This document shows positions 56,371 through 64,000 of a stretch of 64,000 nucleotides of DNA, piece by piece (the stretch's first letter is position 1; the number at the start of each line of letters is the position of its first letter). The DNA is from Ficedula albicollis. Lineage: Eukaryota > Chordata > Aves > Passeriformes > Muscicapidae. The DNA lies in contig NW_004775881.1 in assembly GCF_000247815.1 (NCBI RefSeq), forward strand, positions 1,594,573-1,658,572, given 5' to 3'. The notes beneath the pieces were generated by a model, which was given only the letters and a program-made list of their open reading frames with translations, made no database searches and was not told where the DNA came from. The translations under genes and the position numbers were made by a program.

Positions 56371-58380
56371 TCTGCCAGCATCTCCAGCCCCACAGTGCTA
56401 GTGCCAGAAGCCATCCAAGCTGAGCCATCAGCTGCTCAGCACCAGAGCTCGGGGATGCAGCTTCTTTCTGTATTTTCAGAAATTTCAGTTGCCATGGGGG
56501 AGATGAGACATTTGAGAGGTACTTCTTTGAAGACATCTGATTTGAGAACTTGAATTAAATACAGCAGATGCCAGTAAATGGCAGTTTGGGAGTGTTAATT
56601 ATGCTCTGAATTATGATGCCCTTGTATTTGATTATACATATATCTTAGCACCATTACATATAATACAACCTTTCTATCTTATTGGTCAAAAAAATGAACT
56701 TCATTTTATAGAAGAAAATTAAGAAAATGTTGCCATTTTTAAGTGTGACATAAGTGTTCCTTAAAACGTGATATCTTTTTGGTATTTGTAGGATCTTATA
56801 GATCTTACGGAAGGAATTTATCTAATCTAATTTTGTTTGGAGAACTAACTTTTCAATTGCTTAAATGAATAATGCCTTGTATTAATACTTCAATTAACAT
56901 AACTTGAAATACTATTTTCTTCTTTCAAATGCTCACTGCAAAGATCCTATTCATAAGCATGTTCTTTATTTGGTGCAAGTTTGCAAGTCATTACTAGTAT
57001 ACACATAACAATTGTTGTGACAGGGATGAATAGTGGCTTTCCAAGAACTATGGGAGACATTTGTGTGCTGATGATTCAGCTCCTCACCAATGTCCAAATT
57101 CACCGTTCTTGTCCAGCGTTCGTTTGTCACCCTGGTCATAGCAGGTTTACACTGCAGTGATCATCATCTCTAAATCAGGCACATCCTGGAATAGGAATTC
57201 TCTGTGCAACAGAAGCTCTTACTCCTTTTGGTACAGAAACCTGATAATGTAATTCACTTATATCAGTTGCTCCAAAGCTGTTTCTATTTTTTTTTCCAGA
57301 AACGTCTGGTTCCCTGAGGCAAGAAAAGTGAGACTGAAAAGTGAGAGTTAGGGTAGTTTGCAAATTAGGGCAAACATTAGCAGGGCCACACCTTGCCCTG
57401 AGACTAATTTTTGTTTTTGAAGGCAAGATGCTGCATCAATGCATTACCTATTAATACAGTAATTTTATGAGGTACGCCATTCCTATGCTATTTATTACTC
57501 AATTAAATTTCATGCTGCTTGTCAATAATTTCAGAAATAGCAGCAAATTGGGCTTTGGCAGATTATTATCCTTCAGGTGGCTGAAGGAATTAATCACTTC
57601 TTTAACTGACAAATTTCTTTTCTTTTAACATGGCAGGCAGGGAAGCATGGTGTGAAGCAGACAAATTTATTAAGCCATCTTTCAGTTCTGACAGTCAGGG
57701 AGGCAATAAAACATTCACACCTTAAGTTTGATACCCTCTCTTTCGTAAAGTTGGTCTGTTCAAAACCACTTGGAGATGTGCTACTTTTGTTTTGATTGAT
57801 TTTGACACTTGCTTCCACACCAGCTTATTAAGGTACAACACTCAGTGAGCCACAATAAATAATACCCCTCTTCTCTTGCTGTATAGGTATGGAGCTCCTC
57901 CAAACTCATCATTCAGCTTACAACAGCTGTTTTACCTGGTGAAAATTTCTATTTGTTTCCATGTGATTTGATAAGGCATCTGTTCCTACTGTTAACTAAG
58001 TCACTGTTAATTCTCCAATCCCGACAAAATTATTTATCATCCTGGGCTTCCAAAAACTATCTATTGGTTCCATCCAGTGCAAATACAATGAAAATGCTTT
58101 GGTAATGATTTAAAATTTGTTGACTTATCATTCTGGTGTCATGCAAGAATTAAGAGCACGATTTCAGACCTGGGCGACTCTATAAGGAGCGGTTTATGAA
58201 TTTGTGTTCTAAATTGAAGTTGGCCATCTGATATGCTGCTGTTGTGTAAACGATTCTTTTTTTCTGGAAGGCGTTTCTTTCTGCTTATCTGGAAAGACGT
58301 TTCCCTTCTTTCATTGCTTAGGTATTAGCTTAAATAATAGCACTCCAACGATACAGTAAATATATATATATATATGACAT
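56371..58380. other. Non-coding stretch upstream of the CpG island
   Basis: No transposon or exon is recognised. It ends with a (TA)8-type run at about 58360-58375. The part from about 57480 to 58330 has mixed composition without repeats. As it lies just upstream of a CpG island it could hold regulatory elements, but nothing in the sequence proves this. Confidence 0.45.
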
Positions 58381-58731
58381 ATTGCACGGAATATCGCTAC
58401 CAACAAGTAAATATAAGGCGTGGTAGAGAAAACGCGAGTAAAACAAATACGGCAGCAGACGTTTTCAAACAGAAAGGTCTGTGGAGGGATACTGGCATGG
58501 AAAAGACGTCAGTAACCACAGCGCCTTGCCCCCTCATGACACAGGTTCCTACTCGCGCGGAAGCCGCAGACAGCAGCGCCCGAGTGCGCTGACATTTCTG
58601 GAAACCTAAACCCGTGGGGCCGCAAGGCGAGGGGCCACTGGCGTGGCTCGGGGAGCGGGGAGCCCGTGCCCGGCTCGGAGACCCCGGCGCTCCCCGCACA
58701 GCGGCCGCTCCGCTCCGCTCCGCACCGGCGG

Positions 58732-59411
<680 letters not shown>

Positions 59412-59760
59412 GTGAGTGACGGGGGCAGGGAGGGAGCGGGCAAGCGGCTGCTGGGGCGTGGAGAGGGGCGGCGGGCACCCTGGACAGCGCTGGTACGGGG
59501 CGCCCGGCCGTGACCTCGGCGCCCGGCCGTGGCTCTCTCCGGCCGGGCGGTGCTCGGCGCTGAGCCCCGGCAGCGGGCGGGGGGGCGCGGGGAGCCCTCT
59601 CCCCTCAGCGCGCCGAGCCCCGTGTGCGCTGTGCCCCTGGCCAGATACGGGCGTGAGCGAAACAGGCATCGACTGGGGGCTGGAAGCGCCTGGGGAGCCC
59701 GCTGAGGGCTGCGGCCACGAGGGATACCCCGGCGGCCTTTGTGCATTGCGAGGCTTTCTA

Positions 59761-62700
59761 AGAATTCGCGAGCTGCTGATGCTCGTCAGGCTAATTAGAC
59801 TCATCCAGACTGATGTTACTGCATTATGCTTAGGTAAGGTTTCTTACCCAGTTTTCAGAGCAATTTATATCATTCCACCTCATGAATTAGGCATAAACCT
59901 GGTATTTCATCGCATGCTTGATTCTCAAACAATAACTTCATCTCTGCATCTGCTATTCCAATTACTTCTTTGTCCTAGAAAGAATAAATGAGCCCCCAAA
60001 TTGTGTTGCATTCATGATGATTAGCAGTTTTTCAGTCAATTTTTCCCTCTTCTTACCATTTTTTCGAGACTTGTGGCTCGTAATCCCTTTTCTGAGTGAA
60101 TAGGTTTGTTTCTGTGCTAAAGCCAGTGACTATTACTAGCCTATGTTTAGTATTCCCTTTATAAAATCATTGCTATCTATGATTATGAGACACTTGAAAA
60201 GTTTTTCTCTCATATATAAAGGAATGCTTTTATTCATCTTTTATACGTCTTTTGTGCATCTTATGTCCTGTCTCAGTCGTGATCTAATGCTGCTTCTAAA
60301 ATGGCTCTATTTTCAGAGCTGGTCACTTACTCTGTGGATGTAGTAAGATGGCTTTCTAAGTTCGAAGGGCGATTTAAACAGGAAAAAGTCATAAGCAAGG
60401 ATACAGTGTGTCTGCAGTGCTATATTTGGGCTTTTCACTTCCAGTGGACTACAGGTTACACTGTGCTGCTGTAGGTAGGTCTGAAGAGCGATGGGCAGAC
60501 ATTTGCAATTTAGAATACTGGTAGGGAAACCAAAAACTTTCTTCACTCAGATTTTCCATTATTAAGTCTGAGGATACAGAAAAATGTAACAGAGGAGATT
60601 TTCATAACATGTGTAAGAGTTTAATTATATTTGTATGAATAGAACAAAGTGTTTAACATTTTGGTAAGTAGTCTAATATTAGAATTTTTCCTAAGACAAA
60701 ACTCCCTATGGAACCACTTCCATTTCTTGTAGTTAGATTAAGATGATTTGTTTCCAAACTACAAAAAATAGTCGTAAGGGAACATACACTTTAAATGATA
60801 TAAATGGGTCTACTACTTTTCTAGGGTCAGGAACAAAAGGCAGTGACAGCTTGTTCTGGGAAGAGGTTCCTGTAACAGACTATTTTACATAATTAATCAG
60901 AGAAGATAAGCAATTCAGGCATCCAGAGAATATGTGCAAATGTGTTACAAATATTATCTTTGTAGGGAAAAGAATTGTGGAGAAGTTTCTTGCTTTGATT
61001 ATGTTGCTCTGGGGTGCTACATATGGCCATACATTCTGATGACTGTTCCTTTCGCTTTGCCAGTAGCAAGAACCTTAAATGAACCAGCTGATTGTAAAGG
61101 AAGCATGAGGAGAACTGTAGCAGTGATATAAAAACTTTGTGCTCCCATTCTCAAAAAAAAAAAAAAGACATTTGCTGAAATCGTGCTGATCCAAAGCAGG
61201 CAGGAAAAGTATGGAAGGAGAGAGAAGGATAGCACATATTGAGATTTCCTGGTTGTACTTCTTTTTTCTGTGGAAATACGTAGCTTGCTACTATATTGAA
61301 TCATGACAATGCAAGATCATGAGGCAAACATTGGAGGAGAAGGTAAGGAATTTAGTTCTACAGTGGTTTTTTTACTGTTTTTGACATCAATAAAATTTCT
61401 GACCAGGGTCTCACTGTCCTTTCTTCCATTGGTTCACTTGCTGAGTACTCAAATTAATTAAATTTTTGATGAAACACTAAAAATGAGAAGTCAGGATCCA
61501 TAAAAGTAAGTACTCAAGTTGAGTATATTTGTCTTTTTCAGAGTAATGCTATCTTTAAAAAAATCTGTCCTTAGCCTTCTATGTCAGTCTGTTTCAAAAC
61601 AGATCCCATAATAAAGTAAGAATTAATAAAAAAAACTAATATACCAAATATCAGTAGCAGTCAATACCTGGTTATGTCATACCATAAAAGATAAAATATC
61701 AGTGCTATTATGGATATGAATACCATCTGTTTAAAATTCTAAAAAAAACCCAAGACTCAAGTAATCCAAGGAGCCAAGATAGAGTTTGTAGCAAACACGG
61801 CTATTTTCCTTTTTACTGGAAAGAGTTGTTAACAAAAAATACTGTAAATCGTATTGTACTTTAAAATAATCTCCAGAAACTAAAAATCAAGCACCTCAGA
61901 AATCTAAGCAAGCATATGCTACGCTCTAAATTATTGGCAAGGAAATATGTGTAAGGAGGTACTGGCTGTATTTTCTATCTACTTTGTATACTAGCAGCAG
62001 GTTTTAATTTTTCTTTATAAAAGCTTAATCACTTAAAAAAAGTTCTGTACAGGCAAAAAGAAATCTTATTTTTTTAAAAAATTGGAAACTATAGGACATG
62101 ATTTCAAGTATTTTGTTGTAATGTTATTTGAAATTGCTACATTTCAGATTGCACATTTTATTAACATGAAATGAAATTTGGGCCATTGGAGAGCTGCCAT
62201 TAGAATTTCTTTGCTGGGATTCCTTCCGCATTTTAGAGACCTTTATTGTCTATGTGTCTTTTAAAACGTACTGCATTTACGTAGCTGTTTGCTATTTCAA
62301 TTAAGGTTTTTAGCATTGGAAATTAAATTAGGGCCAAATCTCATATTTGACATTACTTTGAATATTCTTTCTAGCATGTCTTCACCATTTGAGATATGGC
62401 TGTATGATGTTTATGTATTGTATGGCTGTATGTACGATGTATATTCAGCGTGTCTTGCATGGATAGTTGTATGACAAGTAGAGATTGAAGTTTATCATTA
62501 AACATACTATATTTTTAAGTCAGTTCAAGGGCATTGGTTTTTGTTCAACAAAACAAAACTGTTCAGGGCAGAATGTTAGTATCTAATTTTAAAATTACAA
62601 TAGGATTTAAGAATGTGCTTATATTGACTGGGGCTTCTAGCTGTGGTGTAAACAACAAATAATTTTTTTCTAATGAAGGTAGCAAAATTTGGTAGAAACA

Positions 62701-63644
62701 GCAGGTTTTTGGTAAGGTTCTTGTTTATAGATTCGCATGCTTTGATACAATTGAAAAAAACATGTTAATGTCTGTAATTAAGTCTCTTACTTGTGCCATA
62801 GGTACTGAGTGCAGCTCATTTGGTAAATATACTGTTCTTCCATTTTTTTTGGCTGTCCTACTCGGGTGATGGCAGTTGTAGGTCAGTGGTGGGAAGTGGC
62901 TCACCACACAGGATATTTGTTTTTGTAGATGTGGTGTTTAGAGCAAGCTGACATCTACTCCCTTTTTGTACGTGCACGTTTTACTGCTCTCAGTTTTTCT
63001 GCTGCTTCAGGATCTAAGCCAGAGCACATATGAACTCTACGGATTAATTTTACTTCACCACTTAGTGGCCTCACCACGTACTGTTTGTTGATTCAGACCC
63101 CAAGCACCTCTATGAGCTTCGGGGCCTCCACAGGCCTTCAGTCTTAAGGAGAATCCCACCCTATCAGAGCACAGTATTTTGTGATATTCACTTCCACTTG
63201 TTTTTCATTCATGTTTCCTATTATATGAGTTTCATTAAGTGGAGTAGATGCCCTTGCTGAGACTATTACTGCTTTCAGATATAATTGAGATTTAGTTGTA
63301 TTTTAATTGACATTCTCATTTGATTCAAATGCCCCCTTCCCCAGTTCAGACCTTCACTGCTACTTTTAAGCACTGTCCCTGCTACTTGAACTTGGCAGTA
63401 TTGTGGTACACATTATTTTTTTATTTTATTGCTCTGACTCTTTAAATTAGTTCCTTTGTATTACTTAAAGTCAATTTGTGAATTGATTTTCTTCTTGCCT
63501 GTCCACTATTCACACTCAAAGTAGCTGTTCCAAGAGAATGGTGCACTGCTATAGCAGAAGCATTCAAACAAACCCCCTCGTGTAAGTAAGCCCCAGGAGG
63601 GTAATTCCTTACAAAGGAGCACACTAAGCCCAGATGATAACCAA
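59761..63644. other. Non-coding stretch downstream of the CpG island
   Basis: AT-rich DNA with short poly-A and poly-T runs. If the ATG|GTGAGT site is real, this is the start of a first intron. A possible splice donor (TTAG|GTAAGG) is at about 59833. No further exon is recognised up to the window edge. Confidence 0.45.
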
Positions 63645-63722
63645 GTGACATGTTACTTCTGAGAGGGTATTTCTTTCGTGAGCTGTGACGTGTTACTTCT
63701 GAGAGGGTATTTCTTTCGTGAG
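63645..63722. repeat. 40-bp tandem duplication (2 copies)
   Basis: Copies at 63645-63684 and 63685-63722 share GTTACTTCTGAGAGGGTATT and differ at one position (GACATG versus GACGTG). Confidence 0.9.
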
Positions 63723-64000
63723 ATCGCTGTCTTTACTTCCTATGCATGTGTATCTACCTGTGAACAGAATGCTGTGCTGTCCTTGGCTTGTGTGACAAGG
63801 CCACTTTTTCTCTGCCCTAAGGGAATGGCAGAAACACCTGGAGATTTACACTGCTGTGGGGGGCTGTGGGGCATGGAGCTGTCTGGAACCCTCCCTTGGG
63901 ATGGTTTGGCTATGCCTTGCACTTCACGCATGGCTATGTCCATTGATTGTTTCAGCTAAGTCCATATAGAAAATAGGTCAGCCATGCAGTGATTCAGGAA
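63723..64000. other. Non-coding right edge
   Basis: Mixed composition with a GGGGGGCTGTGGGG segment near 63857. No supported gene. Confidence 0.45.

Noticed and set aside
59416..59991. 191-codon + strand frame after the G run
   Set aside because: It starts just inside the presumed intron, is Gly/Arg/Ala-rich where the island is GC-rich, and has no recognisable domain.

Overview
The window is vertebrate nuclear DNA, most likely from a bird and probably a passerine. It holds 3'-end fragments of CR1 LINEs, the dominant avian retrotransposon. It also holds several solo LTRs of avian endogenous retroviruses (ERVs) with TG...CA-type ends and 5-6 bp target-site duplications, plus A/C-rich and AT-rich low-complexity tracts. 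Background composition is AT-rich. I found no complete protein-coding gene. The short open frames are what chance gives in such DNA, and the long ones are translations of two enormous G homopolymers. The family assignments come from recognising CR1 and LTR sequence; no database search was run.

Layout. 1-11.6 kb: AT-rich non-coding DNA with a solo LTR (2220-3050) and two small tandem duplications. 11.6-12.4 kb: a degenerate CR1 on the + strand. 12819-13824: a pure run of 1006 G. 13.8-18.1 kb: nothing recognised. 18.1-22.7 kb: an LTR cluster of five LTRs or LTR fragments with no internal retroviral genes. 26.5-27.4 kb: two adjacent tandem duplications arranged A-A-B-B. 30.8-31.6 kb: an LTR of the same family as the one at 20 kb, in opposite orientation. 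33.0-34.7 kb: CR1 sequence caught in an apparently exact 829-bp tandem duplication. 38.0-38.6 kb: another CR1. About 44.0-44.4 kb: a probable LTR with unresolved ends. 49.7-50.7 kb: a 520/508-bp tandem duplication. 55.0-56.4 kb: a 551-bp tandem duplication within a + strand CR1. 58.4-59.8 kb: a CpG island interrupted by a 670-bp run of G. 59.8-64 kb: AT-rich DNA, possibly the first intron of a gene that starts in the island.

The only sign of a host gene is this CpG island. Just past the G run it contains a GCCATGG start context in which the ATG is followed directly by GTGAGT, a consensus splice donor. This would fit a first exon whose coding part is only the start codon, with the remaining exons beyond the right edge of the window.

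The most unusual features are the two G homopolymers, almost certainly assembly or base-calling artefacts, and the abundance of very similar direct tandem duplications (40 to 829 bp). These could be a real lineage-specific process or unresolved assembly overlaps. I did not find a convincing undescribed biological system.
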